In this document: one piece after another, positions 51,338 through 62,564 of the stretch | Layout: every line of letters starts with the position of its first letter | Position numbering within the stretch: the stretch's first letter is position 1 | From: Cristatella mucedo | Taxonomy: Eukaryota > Bryozoa > Phylactolaemata > Cristatellidae | DNA: 64,000 nucleotides | Direction of reading: 5' to 3' | Assembly (NCBI GenBank): GCA_009760855.2 | Contig: WPIO01000129.1 | Coordinates: 660,001-724,000 of the forward strand | The notes under the pieces: model-generated | Databases searched by the model: none | What the model was told of the DNA's origin: nothing | The model's input: only the letters and a program-made list of their open reading frames with translations | Position numbers and translations under genes: made by a program

Positions 51338-51490
51338 ATTTGATTTATTTATTAAGCGCCCCAAGAGAACTTAATTTCTATTCAGGCGCTTCATATATGC
51401 CTCGGGTCTCGAGCCCTACGACCTCAGCCAGACCTTGGTTGGGGCGAGCACATTATCCTCTGGACCCAACCAGCTCGGCTTGGGAAAAAC
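51338..51490 (-). repeat. SINE-A copy
   Basis: Antisense tail (AGCGCCCCAAGAGAAC, ATTTCTATTCAGGCGCTTC), CTCGAGCCCTACGACCTCAG for the B-box, and GGACCCAACCAGCTCGGCTT for the head start. Confidence 0.7.
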
Positions 51491-51726
51491 TGTCATGCAA
51501 AGGTGTTTGCGGAATTTAAACTTTGTAGATCTCCCAATGGCTATTCTAATAGTTCGCACTGCTATTCCACATAAATTAATAAAACAAACGACTCGTCAGG
51601 ATCCTGTGAACTTATTGTAAAAGTATACGGATTAAAAAGCATCCTACTGACGAAAAAGACATCGTCGCTGGCTAGACGGGTGGTAAGACAGTAAGCCAGC
51701 AGGCACGATCTAGCCCTAGACGCGAC

Positions 51727-51812
51727 CGACGTCCGATCGATAGATTGACGAGGCCTCCATAGATAGATTGAGTAGGTATCGACGTCCGGCGATTGATAGA
51801 TTGGCGAAGTAT
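51727..51812 (+). repeat. Degenerate short tandem repeat
   Basis: Related blocks GATCGATAGATTGACGAGG, ATAGATAGATTGAGTAGG and GATTGATAGATTGGCGAAG recur every 25-35 bases with ATCGACGTCCGG between two of them. Confidence 0.5.
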
Positions 51813-52204
51813 CAATTGATCGAACGATTGCCTCTATCTAGGGAAGGCAAAGACATTGCTTTGAGCCTATCGTTACGGTTCGCACGGTAGCTTGTGCTGT
51901 CATAGATACGATACAAAATGACTTGAATTCTCTTTCGCTCGGCTACCTTTCGAAGGATGAATTAGTAGATAAAAGTACTAGGCCCTCGCGAACGTCTAAA
52001 AAGACGAGCCAGGTAAACGAGTGTCTCCTTTATCTCCGCACAATAGAACCGCAGCATACTAAGCGAATGCTGCTCCCTGCCGCTGGCCGCTGCACTGCCT
52101 GAGCAATGTGCCGTACAATTGAGATTGCCACCGTAAGCGTAACCGGAGCACACGCTTTGAAAGCCTTTTCAAAGTATAATCCGGATTTAGTAGTATTGAA
52201 TATA

Positions 52205-52345
52205 GCCCTGGGTGATCCACTTGCATAGCAACCTAAGAGAGCTTAACCTCTATCCAGGTGCTTTACATATGCCGTAGGGCTACAACCCACAAACTTGGTC
52301 GTTACGGTCGAGTATATTACCTCTGGGCCAAACGAGGGCAGGTCG
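52205..52345 (-). repeat. SINE-A copy, diverged
   Basis: Antisense tail (GCAACCTAAGAGAGCTTAAC, CTCTATCCAGGTGCTTTACA) and head (AACTTGGTCGTTACGG, CTCTGGGCCAAACGAGG). Confidence 0.6.
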
Positions 52346-54075
52346 TCTGCAACTACTCACTGACAAACGCAGATGCATTCGATTGCATGCGGCTTAATCA
52401 AACCCTAAATAAGGCAAGTTGATTGTACTCCATTCCTAAGTGACCAGATAACTTCAAAGGGCTGACAAACTCAACTAGTCCGAAGAGCCTTAAGGGCTAA
52501 TAACCATAATGTGTGTTACGTAACCAAGATTACGGATTGAAACTGAATTTGTCCTCCTAACCCTTAGATTTATACGCTTATACGTGCTAAGGTGTTGATT
52601 TCACCACTAACCTCGAGGTAGTTTTCCGTATAAAAGTGTCTAAAAATACATTTGGCTCTCTTACAGCACCATATAATTTTTTATTTTTACTGCCAACAAC
52701 CAGCTGGTATGGGTGTGGTCATCATATCGCATCGTGGCAGATAATTAAACTAGGCAAGCAACTGTCCAGAGAGGAAGAGGAGCCGGTGGGAACTTGCTTA
52801 TTTCTGCAGAGACGAGGTCAACCAAGAGCTCGGCAACGACTGTTAATGTCAAGGTCAGATTGCAGTGATTTGCTCAGCAGCTTTAGTTGCTTGAAGTCTT
52901 GCAAACTTTGCAAACTGTGATGCAGCTATAATGCATCAGCAGCTAAGTTTCGTTACGACTAGTGATTGGCTTTATACAGTGACCACAGCTGCGGCTTAGA
53001 CGCAGTACCACATCCTCAACGAACCCACCATTGATGAGCTGCGGCTGAGAATGCAGCAGATGGCAGTTCGAAGGCCGGCAGAGGGAGGACGGCTGTGTTC
53101 GAGTGCCTCTAGGCGTACCTCTGGCGCCGGCATGAATATAGGTTTCTTTGAGCTCGCTTCTGCGTTCTGAGTATTGTCGCGTCGTGCACTTGGGAGAGTA
53201 TTAATCTACTCGTGTGTGCAGCTGTCAATTTTATTGCAAGGGCATGACACTTGCGATTAATAAACTTGCACATATTGTGTAGTTAAGCAAATGTTCTAAT
53301 TTTTGCAGAGAGTATGTGTAAGCAGAAATCGCAGTCACATGTTCTGCTGACCCATTCTTCGACTGAAGAGCCTGCCTCGGGATTTGGTCGTCCCCAATGG
53401 CGGAACTCAGATTAGTCTTCTTCCAGCGAAGCATGTGGAGGTAAACTTATAAAGCGTACACTTTATGCAACAGGAGAAGATGCACACAACGGTCGCCAGA
53501 TATAATAACGAGCAAAACGGCCAAGGTAATAAAAAGATGACGAATATTCCGAAAAAACGTTGCTACTGCACGAAAGGCACCAATTGTGGCAGCTGGTCAC
53601 CCGCGCCCCTTTGCGTAAAGACTGGCTAGGGACATACCAGAATTGAATAACTCGTGTCTTCGGAGTTTTTAGCTTCTTGCTGCAGCTTAAGTCTCTAGTC
53701 GTGCTTAAAGCTACTGCCGATCGTTTGGATTTCCGTAGATTCAAAAGTTTAGTTGAAAGAAGGTAAACTCCAACAGTGTTTGAAAGACTAAATATTTCGT
53801 GAAGCAAAATCGTTTCATACCACTATATACCACAGAATAAATCCATCGATGAAAATAATGACCTTTAAACTTTAATTCGCGCAAGCATACTTTATATTTG
53901 CATGTAGAGCCTGGTTAGGCAGCTCCCTAATCCCGAAGGCCAACGATGCAACCTTCAATTATGAACCCTTTGCATTGAGAAACCTCGAATGTTTATAAAT
54001 TGAGGTTTCCTGGAAGCTATGATTCACTGAAGAGGAACAGCCGGAGACTTACACATTTATGGTATGACATAATAC
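52346..54075. other. No secure gene
   Basis: A plus frame 52636-52920 (94 codons) and a minus ATG frame 53463-53807 (114 codons, Ser/Leu-rich, Cys-containing) lack recognised domains. A short frame near 53010-53160 reads EPTIDELRLRMQQMAVRR and could be a helix-forming remnant. None is secure. Confidence 0.3.
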
Positions 54076-54107
<32 letters not shown>

Positions 54108-54856
54108 ACTTGATAAAGCGCCCTCAGAGAACTCAGTCTCTTTCTAGGTGCTTTGCATTTGCTGCAAAGGGAAACGCGATTGAATGGTGAGCGATATCAT
54201 TCTTGATAAACACCATGAATAACATGGTAAGGGGTGACGTGCATAGGGTAAGCCTGTAAGTGTGGTTAGTGACAGCATGCACAGTGTCATCACGCATAAG
54301 CACATAAGGGAAGAAACAAAGGGACCCACTTAATGCTTGCTAAAATAGGCTTGTTTTTAAGTTCTTTTTCAATGTGGTCAATCAGGGAATGTTGTGAAGG
54401 AAGTCAAGAGTGAGTTCCAGGCTGTTGGAGCATACGAACTAAATGCTCGATCTCCAAATGATTTCATGTTGGTACGAGGTAATAGTAAACTGTTGGATTC
54501 CGAAAAGTGGGTGGTACGATGCCTCGCCTGGTGGGGGAGTAGATCTAAGAGATATGCTGGAGCCAAAGAATGAAGGGACCTAAAAGTGAGCGACAAAACC
54601 TTGAAGTCAATCCGCTTCTTGACTCGTAGCCAGTGCAGGTCGGCGAGGAGTGGAGTAATGTGGCAACTGCGACGCTCACGACAGATAAGCCTAGCTGCGG
54701 AGTTTTGCACCAGCTGCAATCGCCTGATCGCACATGCCGGTAGGCCAGTAAGCAGTGAGTTGCAGACGTCGAGATGGGATGTCACGAATGCATGGACCAA
54801 CTTGGACGTGGTATCCGTATCTAAACAAACCCGAATTTTAGCAATGATATGTAGCT
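54076..54856 (-). pseudogene. LINE-1f 3' portion, antisense
   Basis: The tail (AAT)9-10 and stem-loop start at 54076. The 3' UTR follows, then a 140-codon minus frame (54378-54800) matching the ORF2 C-terminus (FVTSHLDVCNSLLTGLPA, RERRSCHITPLLADLHWL, FRSLHSLAPAYLLDLLPHQ, FGDRAFSSYAPTAWNS). It is 5'-truncated near KIRVCLDTD, with one of the better preserved C-terminal frames. Confidence 0.85.
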
Positions 54857-55225
54857 AAAATGTTGTAAGCTACGACTTTTCAACACAAAATTTGATCATA
54901 CAAATTCGGCCATGGTCTGGTGAAAATAAAATTAAAAATCAAAATTTATTTATGAAAACGTTCCCAATTCGAGCGCTATCAGTAGATCTTAAAAATCTCC
55001 TGTAACCTGTTGGAAGGAAAACCTTTCCGGCAGCTTAGTATTGTGGGTACTGAGGCTCTCGCTCTCTCGCTTGTGTAACTTGCTAAAGTTAGGGCGTGTT
55101 CAGAGTGATCTAGCTCATTCTGTTCAGGTTTCATGTTTTTATTTTTACCATTCGCTACTTCATTACTTTGTTTACTACTTTTTACTGCATTTTTAAATAT
55201 GGTGCCTCTTTTGAGATGACTGAAA

Positions 55226-55672
55226 AACTTAAAAATAGCACATCTTATGCTGGTGGAGAAAAGTTTAACATAAAACAAACGTCCGCGGTATGCTCATCTA
55301 TCAGTAATGTATTGCAGTTGCAAGCAAAAATGATTGCAACTTCGAACGGAACCTTGAAGTTGAAAGGCAAGTTAGTGATTCCCTTACTTTCTATCGTAAA
55401 ATCTTCGCAGACAGGAAAAAAGCAAAGCAGTCAAAGCTCGATTATGATGTCATAAAAATACAAAAGAGGTGAACCTCGGCGATGCACCGGCTAAGCAGCT
55501 GATTCACTACGGCCATATACATAGTCACGAGTGTTTAGAGGAAGAGAGATTTGATGAGCCTCCAGCGTCCACCTCGATCCACCAGGATCCAACAGGTCGT
55601 CCAACTCCTCCTCCTCTCACTCTTCTGCCGATCGTACTCAGCGTACAGTACTGCAAATACTATCATCTTTAG
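55226..55672 (+). pseudogene. Unidentified frameshifted coding remnant
   Basis: Three successive plus-frame pieces look coding and abut at likely frameshifts. 55226-55355 begins at an in-frame ATG (55215) and contains VCSSISNVLQLQAKM. 55353-55473 is in another frame, Lys/Asp-rich (FYRKIFADRKKAKQSKLDYD). 55469-55672 contains HYGHIHSHECLEEERFDEP and a Pro/Thr-rich end. I do not recognise the family. The His- and acid-rich third piece could bind metal, which is speculative. Confidence 0.25.
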
Positions 55673-55767
55673 GCCTGAAGCTACTTCACAATCGGTTATG
55701 TAAATTCTCATTCACTTGTTCCGTTTTCCCATTTCTTATATGTTCGGAGAAAAAATGTTATTTATTA

Positions 55768-55878
55768 ATGTCTTTGACAAAAGGTATTGTAGCAGAACGT
55801 TGTAGAAAATTCGACAGACGTCAGGTTTTACGGTCCTTACCTCTTTTGTATATTGGGGGCAGACATTATACACACACA

Positions 55879-55965
<87 letters not shown>

Positions 55966-55976
55966 CTATCTATCTA

Positions 55977-56025
<49 letters not shown>
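55768..56025 (+). repeat. Short element with compound (CA)(TCTA)(TC)(TA) tail, copy 1
   Basis: About 100 bases (CTTTGACAAAAGG, TTTTACGGTCCTTACCTCTT, TTGGGGGCAGACATTATA) lead directly into (CA)47, (TCTA)4, (TC)11 and (TA)12. A second copy of the same body with its own CA/TA tail lies at 56088-56253. The overlapping frames are repeat artefacts. Confidence 0.7.
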
Positions 56026-56087
56026 TACTGGTTATTTTTTCCAATTTGTTATATATTGTGAAAAAGATTCGATTCGTTCACCTCTCT

Positions 56088-56197
56088 ACGACTTTGACAA
56101 AACATATCGAAATAGAAAGTAGTAAAACAGTCGACTTACGACAAGTTTAACGGTCCCTATCTATTTTGTAAATAGGGAGCAAACTTTAGATATATAA

Positions 56198-56253
<56 letters not shown>
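56088..56253 (+). repeat. Short element with (CA)(TA) tail, copy 2
   Basis: The body CTTTGACAAAACATATCG, TTTAACGGTCCCTATCTATT, ATAGGGAGCAAACTTTAG parallels copy 1 and again ends in (CA)13(TA)14. Confidence 0.7.
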
Positions 56254-56254
<1 letters not shown>

Positions 56255-56429
56255 CTAGTGCATATGCACAAGTTAAATATTTTAATAAATCCTAATATAT
56301 ATATATATATAATCACTAGTTGTTTTTCCAGCAAAGATAGAAGCAGAGGCAGCATTTGGTTTGCAGATTGCCTCAAGCGTACGGGAATTTAGGTCGTCAT
56401 TTGAGTCCATCTGACGGTTGGTAGATATC

Positions 56430-56697
56430 ATGCTATTTGGGACAGCATTTAGTGGGTCCCTGTGATTCGTCCTTGATGTGCTTATGCGTGCTGACACGGT
56501 GCATGCTGCCACTAACCACATTTGCATGCTGACCCTGTGCATGTCACCCCTAACCATGTTATTCATTTTGTTTGTTTTTCAAGCATGATTTTACTTACCA
56601 TTTAATTGCATTTCCCTTTGCAGCAAATTTAAAGCGCATAGAAAGAGATTAAGTTCTCTGAGGGCGCTTTATCAAGTGCATTATTATTATCATTATG
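56430..56697 (+). mobile_element. LINE-1f 3' UTR and tail, sense
   Basis: ACAGCATTTAGTGGGTCCC, GCGTGCTGACACGGTGCATG, TTTGCAGCAAATTTAAAGCG and the complete terminal stem-loop, ending in an ATT tract at about 56697. One of the cleanest 3' ends in the window. Confidence 0.85.
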
Positions 56698-58820
56698 CTA
56701 CGGAACACTGGTGGCCGGTTGGTTAGTCGTCCCTGCAATCAATCTCTCGTTCTTATTGGGGTGGACAGTGACATTATGCACATGCAAACTCATCCTTAGT
56801 GACTTCTTGCTCTCCAAGAGCGTTGATCAAAGCCAGTGAATACCCGAACGTATCCTTAATGTTTTTCTGTCTGCCTCCTTTAGTAGGAATGACCATGCTT
56901 TTAGCTTATTGCACGCTTTCCAAGTGCCAGTAACAAAATTGTTCTTCATGAATACTCAGATCTATAACTAAGAATGTATCAAGTTTGCTGGAGGCACTGA
57001 ACTTGCATAAATTCAGTCGTCCTCAGATACGGATACCTCAGCCTAATTGGTCCATGCATTCATTGCATTTGTGTGCTTAATCTTAGTTCAAAGCTCAGCA
57101 GCTAGGTTTAAAATGTATTAGCATCAGAAGTGCCTCAATACATTATTTCTCACACCTGCCGTATTGAGCTTTGGTAAGGTTTGGTTCATACCAAAGTGTG
57201 GCAAATCTCTTTCTTGATTTTCAGTTACCTGTTTACTTGGTTTGACCTTTACTAGCTGGAGAAGTGCCTGCTGGACATCTGGCATGTTCTAAAAGTAGTT
57301 GCCCCTTTTGCTATTCCTTCTCATTACCATGTACCCAATATGTCTGCGTTAGTTACATTGGAGTGCCAGGACAGCACTTCTGGTTTATACCGGAAGTTTA
57401 AGGTCATAAAAAGGATAAGATTGGTCAGTTTCTGAACGGAAGGTGAGGCATAGATATTCACTCACAATATTTGGACCATGGAGCAGCCATCGTGACGCTG
57501 CTATCTCGTCTGCGTTTTGAGTAAATATCAAATATCGATATCACCAACAATATGCCTACCAGTTTCAATTAGAGGCAACATGTTCTAGTAAATTATCATC
57601 AATCACGCTTAATTTATCAAGTTAACATGACGTATGATTGCAGACTTTAGGCATGCGCTTTTGCCGAAGTGAAATGATCTTTAATGTCACCAATTTTAGA
57701 AAGGTCTCTTCGCACCTAGTCGTAGCCCGGAACCAACCACACTGAGAAGCATTTTCATGGCCTTCCAGCAATCGTACTATTTGGTATTAAAAGAGTAGTT
57801 GCAATTTGACAATACTAAAAGTCTGGCCTCAGACAATGGCAGAATTTTAACCCTCACGAAGTTTGACAATTTGGTGACCTTCAGCAAGGCTGGTTAACCT
57901 TTGCTGATGAATAGAAATAGGGTTTAGTTGATTCTGTGTATAATTGCGGGTCACGGGCAGCCTGAGGATTTTAGTACAAACTGATGAAACGTCGTTCTAG
58001 ATGTTTTATTCTGAAGAAAATACATGCTTTTTAAAGAGTTTGAAAAATTTTCTTTTTCAAATTTTAGGCCTATCGTTCAAAATTGGCACTATTGTCGTTC
58101 AAATTCGTACTTGGGCGTTCAGTAATTAGCATAACTAACAAACGGAACTTACAAGACCTGCCTTCTAGACCTGCCGGAGGGGGACATAGCAAAAGCTTCT
58201 AATAAGCAAATCTAGACAGAATCCAGATACTTTTGCAATTGACAGGTCCTGCGGCTGTAAATGCGTTCGAGTAATAAAAGGGCTGTCTGTTATTAAAAAT
58301 GCAACGGATAGTAAAGCCATTCGTAGCATCTGATAATTTCTATCGACAGTCAAAAAACCAGAGCTTGTGCTGTTGGTATTTGGCCAATTAACTGTGATGT
58401 CTCAACGTGATTTTTTATAATCTCCCTTTCCTGGCCAGGCATAGAGGCAACCTGCTTCTACATTGTCTCTTCTGCTGCAACCCATTCTACAGAGCCTGAG
58501 GTTTACCGAAAAGGCTTAGCTAATGCATAGGCCGAACACCTTGCCTCAGCTACTTACTGATATTGCTCAAATGTCGACCTATCTGGTTCAAGCCATTAGA
58601 CTGGCTGGGTCAGCGCATCAGCACTAAACCGGGATTTGTCAATAAAGTGCTTCACTCCAGTTTTTGTCTGTCCAGCAACTTGTATTTCTAAGCTCAAATG
58701 CTTTGAGGTCGGTGCCTTTGGCAGCAGAATACCGACTCTAAGTACGCTGCTAGGCCAATGAACCGTATATTTAATAAGATTTTTAATAAGAAAAATTAAT
58801 GAAAACTAGGTCTCTATAGC
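56698..58820. other. AT-rich, no secure gene
   Basis: The one frame of interest is minus 58165-58353 (62 codons; MLRMALLSVAFLITDSP, then DLSIAKVSGFCLDLL), of unknown family. No repeats of the window's families were recognised. Confidence 0.3.
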
Positions 58821-58821
58821 T

Positions 58822-59324
58822 GGTGTCAAATAAAGATCCAAGTGTGGTCAACATAGACACGTTGTCTGCTTTTCTGAAGGCGCTTCGATGGCTCTCTATT
58901 GATCGACGGACACACAGCATAATTCTTACTCCGACTCACAAGGCTTGCACTGGCTTCATACCGAGCTTCATACCGAGCTTCATACCGAGCTTCATACCGA
59001 GCCGAACTACTGCACCGGCGCTGGCCTCCCCGCGCCCTCATGTCGTCTAGGGACAATAAAGTAACTATTCCATTGTTTTGCTGAATTACATTTGGCGGCC
59101 AGATTTTAATGTACTGCTACTAGACTGCGTAACTTGTCAGAAATGTTTGTGCAACGATAGGTTTGGTCCTGCTTTTGACTCTAGCACACTCATTCCAGTC
59201 GTCTCATGTTACTGTTTCCACGCTTCTCACTTCCTCGATGATTCTCCTGACTCAGCCATGCTTTCTAATTATTCTTGGTTGCATGAATCATGTCCGTTAG
59301 CTACAATGCTTGCTTAACGCTGTT

Positions 59325-59325
<1 letters not shown>
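58822..59325 (+). pseudogene. LINE-2f C-terminal remnant with expanded 12-bp repeat
   Basis: The frame 58823-59050 follows LINE-2f (FLKALRWLSIDRRTHS for LLKELGWLPVEQRIQS; LTPTHKACTGF for LTHKARHGL). It is interrupted by four perfect 12-bp units CTTCATACCGAG (58954-59001, peptide FIPS). Frame 59078-59317 matches the region before the 3' UTR (VVSCYCFHASHFLDDSPDSA for VLSCYFHATHYLNCSPDFA). Confidence 0.65.

Positions 59326-59410
<85 letters not shown>
59325..59410. repeat. (TA)n(TG)n microsatellite
   Basis: About ten TA followed by about 32 TG dinucleotides. It lies at the 3' end of an antisense SINE-B. Confidence 0.9.
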
Positions 59411-59413
<3 letters not shown>

Positions 59414-59590
59414 GCTGATTTACAAGCTTTGTTTATGTAAAAGCAGAAGATCATTAACGGCTATCATCACAACTTGCAGTAAGGGATCGCTTGCTGCAGT
59501 ATTCAAACCCTCGACCTCGGTCGTTATGAGCGAGCTGGCTAGCTCTTCGGATATCACGGCCCCTATTATTGGATTGCACTGCAGATAAAA
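59411..59590 (-). repeat. SINE-B copy splitting LINE-2f 3' UTR
   Basis: On the minus strand: a head with GTGATATCCGAAGAGCTAGC and CGAGGTCGAGGGTTTGAATA, the core GCGATCCCTTACTGCAAG, then the end AAATCAGCTAA next to the microsatellite. LINE-2f 3' UTR resumes on its right at 59600-59660 (CCACTTAGTATTTGTAGG, GAGTTACAGATAGAGATAC), so this unit plus the microsatellite inserted into a LINE-2f copy. Confidence 0.65.
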
Positions 59591-59659
59591 TTCCATCACA
59601 GCAGCCACTTAGTATTTGTAGGTCTGTGGAGTTACAGATAGAGATACATCCATAAATGT

Positions 59660-59780
59660 ACAAAACAAGAGATGAAACCTTGAGGTCGCTATGCTCTTTG
59701 TTGGGGAGCAAGTAGAGATCAGCTGGACGTGTTAAACGTGACAGTTTCCACGTTCACGACACCACGAGCAGGACTCGCTG
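59660..59780 (-). repeat. LINE-1f-like C-terminal fragment
   Basis: The minus frame reads LLPNKEHSDLKVSSLVLYI, parallel to LHWLPVKQRIDFKVLSLTF of LINE-1f. The following GTTCACGACACCACGAGCAG parallels the RERRSCH region. Strongly diverged, so possibly a related third family. Confidence 0.45.
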
Positions 59781-60225
59781 GTCTGGATGTGATAGGTTAA
59801 ACATTTACCTTCCAAGCCGCGAGTGCTTACTAAATGGTGGAATGCATAGCTTCGTTCTTCCTTTTCCGCTCTAGTGTAGGACAAACAGATTAAAAAAAAA
59901 GCTTCTCCTTTGACTGTGCGAATATCTCATGTCTTTATTTTCACCCGCCTGCTGCTGACCACTCGATGTATATGCAGGCTGCATGGCCATTCGTCGAAGG
60001 TCGGCGGTGCACCATTAAATGGTATTGTTGACGCTTCACCCTCACAGCCGGAAGACTTTTACATTTACTCGATTATATCAAATCAAATCTCAGACTTGCT
60101 TGCGCACCTAGGTCTGTCTTTCGGACTATGGTGCAGTTGGGCAAGTGACGCTCACATTTGCTCAAAATGCTGGATCTGTAAATCCCGGCCAAGCTTACCT
60201 GGGTAATTGGCGAGAGCTGCCCCCC
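59781..60225. other. No supported gene
   Basis: A plus frame 59910-60206 is open but has no recognised domain. Confidence 0.4.
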
Positions 60226-60389
60226 CCAGAAAGGCTGTCCCAGAATACTTTTCCCAGAGTGCCTGTCGCAGAATGCCCGTCCCGGAATGGCTGTCCCAGA
60301 ATGCCTGTCGCAGAGTGCTCGTCCTGGAATGCCTGTCCAAGAATGCCTGTGCTAGAATGCCTGTCCCAAGCAGCCTTGGGACAGGCATT
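60226..60389. repeat. Degenerate 15-bp minisatellite ending in a hairpin
   Basis: About nine diverged units of CAGAATGCCTGTCCC. The last unit forms a perfect 15-bp inverted repeat with the following bases: arms 60356-60370 and 60375-60389 with loop CAGC. Frames stay open on both strands as five-residue repeats (RMPVA / GILGQ) and are not evidence of genes. Confidence 0.85.
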
Positions 60390-60609
60390 TCCTTGAATCA
60401 GCAACGGCTCGTCCACAGTTAGAGGAATAATACTTACCAACAAAGATAGTAGCATTTATATTCTGGAACATCTTAATCACTTCAAATATAATTCACTCGG
60501 ACAATCATAGCATACCTTTTTCCGAGAAATCTTACAAATCTCTTCACACTCATATGAGCGTTGTTCATCAATGAAAGCTATTTTCCTTCATATCTTTGCA
60601 CTTGCGTGA

Positions 60610-61985
60610 TATCACACTATGGCCTCCAATGGTCCGGGCCAGCCAGCCTCCCTAGAAATTTGCACTGCGATGCAGCTGCACTCCGCAATACGTGTCGAGA
60701 AAATGTGGTTTTGATTCCACATTGTAGAAAACAGTGTTCCGAATTTACCAACCAAATTCCCTAGCACGGCGCGTGGGCGTTCTCGTGTACCGGCCTTCAA
60801 TGGCCCGGGCCAGGCCAGCCTCTCTAAATAGTCGAACCGCGATAATAAAGATTTGGACACTGCGGTTTTGACACGAACTTTCAGAAATTGGTCTACGAGT
60901 TTACCCGTCAATCAAATTTCACGGCATAGCGCATGGGCTTTCTCGTGCTACGGCCTCCAACGGCCTGGATCAGCTAACCTCACGGCATATTCCAACGGCG
61001 ATACAGCTGCCATTTCCACATTAAACGTTGCAGAGAGACGGTGCTCACTCTTCACATCCGAGGATGTGAGTTCAAATCCGGCAGTCGGCGATCCTTCATT
61101 AGCAGGTCCAACCGGTGGTGATGACCTTTAAGGCTCTTCTGCCGCAATTCAAATGAGGCTGTGAAATCTACTAAAATTTATTTTGTATTTTATTTTTAAT
61201 CTAAAGTATCGACAACGGCATTCCAAATTGCATGCGATTGCATTTTGGCATTTTCATGCTAAGGCCTCAAACGGCCAGAACCACCCAGCCTCCCGGAATA
61301 TTCAAATTGCAATTCAGCTGCTATTTGCACGTAGATGGTGGTTTGCAACTGTGGTTTCGATTATACAATGAAAAAAAAGATTTTGGGCTTAATCAGCTAA
61401 TTTCATAGTATTGGGTAGGTGTTTTATAATGCTGTGGCCTCCAAATATCCCGGCCATCAGACGCCGTAGCAATATACTGCATTATCGCGATTGGATAAAA
61501 AAAAAGTGGGTAAACTCGTGATACGGCTTTCTATATTGTGGAATTAAACCGAAGTGTCACGAAGCCAATCATGGAAATTGTAGCTGTATCGCTGTTTCAA
61601 ATATCTTGGCGGCCAACTTTATTGGAGGTCGTTGCCTTAGTAAGTGGATGCGCAATTTCATGGAATCTTTAGACTAAAGACGCATAGTCGTTTCCTAAAC
61701 TGGAAATAAAAGAAAACTAATCGCATGATGCCTATTGCGTAATCTGCAGCTGCATTGCAGTTGGAATATGTAGTTTGGTCCAGGCCATTGGAGGTCATAA
61801 CAGGAGAAAGCCCACGTGCTATGATCTTTCATTGGCAAAGTCAGATTGTGGCTTTCTATAAGTTTGTGTGAAAATCACACCTACAAAAAGTTTAATGTGT
61901 CAATGGCAGCTTAATCGCTGTTCCATTTGTTAGGGAGGCTGGCTGACCCAACCGTTGGAATCCGTTGACTGCATACACGAAAAAT
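60610..61985. repeat. Array of a ~165-bp repeat, direct then inverted
   Basis: The unit landmark is GGCCTCCAATGGYCCGGGCC, then AGCCAGCCTCCC and, near the unit's far end, GTGGGCTTTCTCGTGC. Direct units start near 60618, 60780, 60949, 61259 and 61433. Inverted units lie near 61590-61660, 61765-61835 and 61895-61965. A SINE-B interrupts the third direct unit. No coding frame is conserved between units. Confidence 0.75.
61035..61185 (+). repeat. SINE-B inside the repeat array
   Basis: TTCACATCCGAGGATGTGAG, TTCAAATCCGGCAGTCGGCG, AACCGGTGGTGATGACCTTT, CTTCTGCCGC and GAGGCTGTGAAATC follow the SINE-B block order. Confidence 0.6.
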
Positions 61986-62564
61986 TATTATTACTATGAA
62001 ATATTATAATCCCGTCGGATTGACCAGCCACCATCTTCGCAGTGACAGAATCGACCGCCTGCAGTCGCTTTCGTTCACGTGTTTTGTCCCTACTGTGTGC
62101 CAAATCGTAAGCTGAGTTGCGGACTACTTTTCAGCCTTCGTGTGGTTACATTTTACCCACTATCGTAGCAAAATGCATCTGCTTGGTGCAAGGACGGTCT
62201 TAATGCCACGTCAATCTGACACAGCTATTCCTTACACGGCAGTGAAGTAAAATAAAATGACAGTATGTTCAATGCAACTGTACTGCTAAAAATATATACG
62301 GGTACTACTTTAATAGCATGACGCCTTTCTAGCAGATGGCAGTTCTGGCAGCGGTATCGCCTGTGCTATCAGTGCAAATCTGACAACCGCAGCGTGCTTA
62401 ATAAAAACCAGTCCATCTTGTTTGTCCATTTTCCAGGCACGATAGAATCAAGATCTCTGTATAATTCCTTACTTTACCGCTAATTTTAGGAACAATCGAT
62501 TAGAAAACACTTTGGAACCGAGGATGCAATATTAAAATCGTTTGCATAGTTTTGTTTGCCTAAA

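Noticed and set aside
55736-56376. Frames of His/Thr or Cys/Val repeats
   Set aside because: They are translations of CA/TG and TA microsatellites.
60610-61985. CRISPR-like array
   Set aside because: Repeat length (~165 bp), lack of unique spacers, orientation switch and eukaryotic context exclude it.
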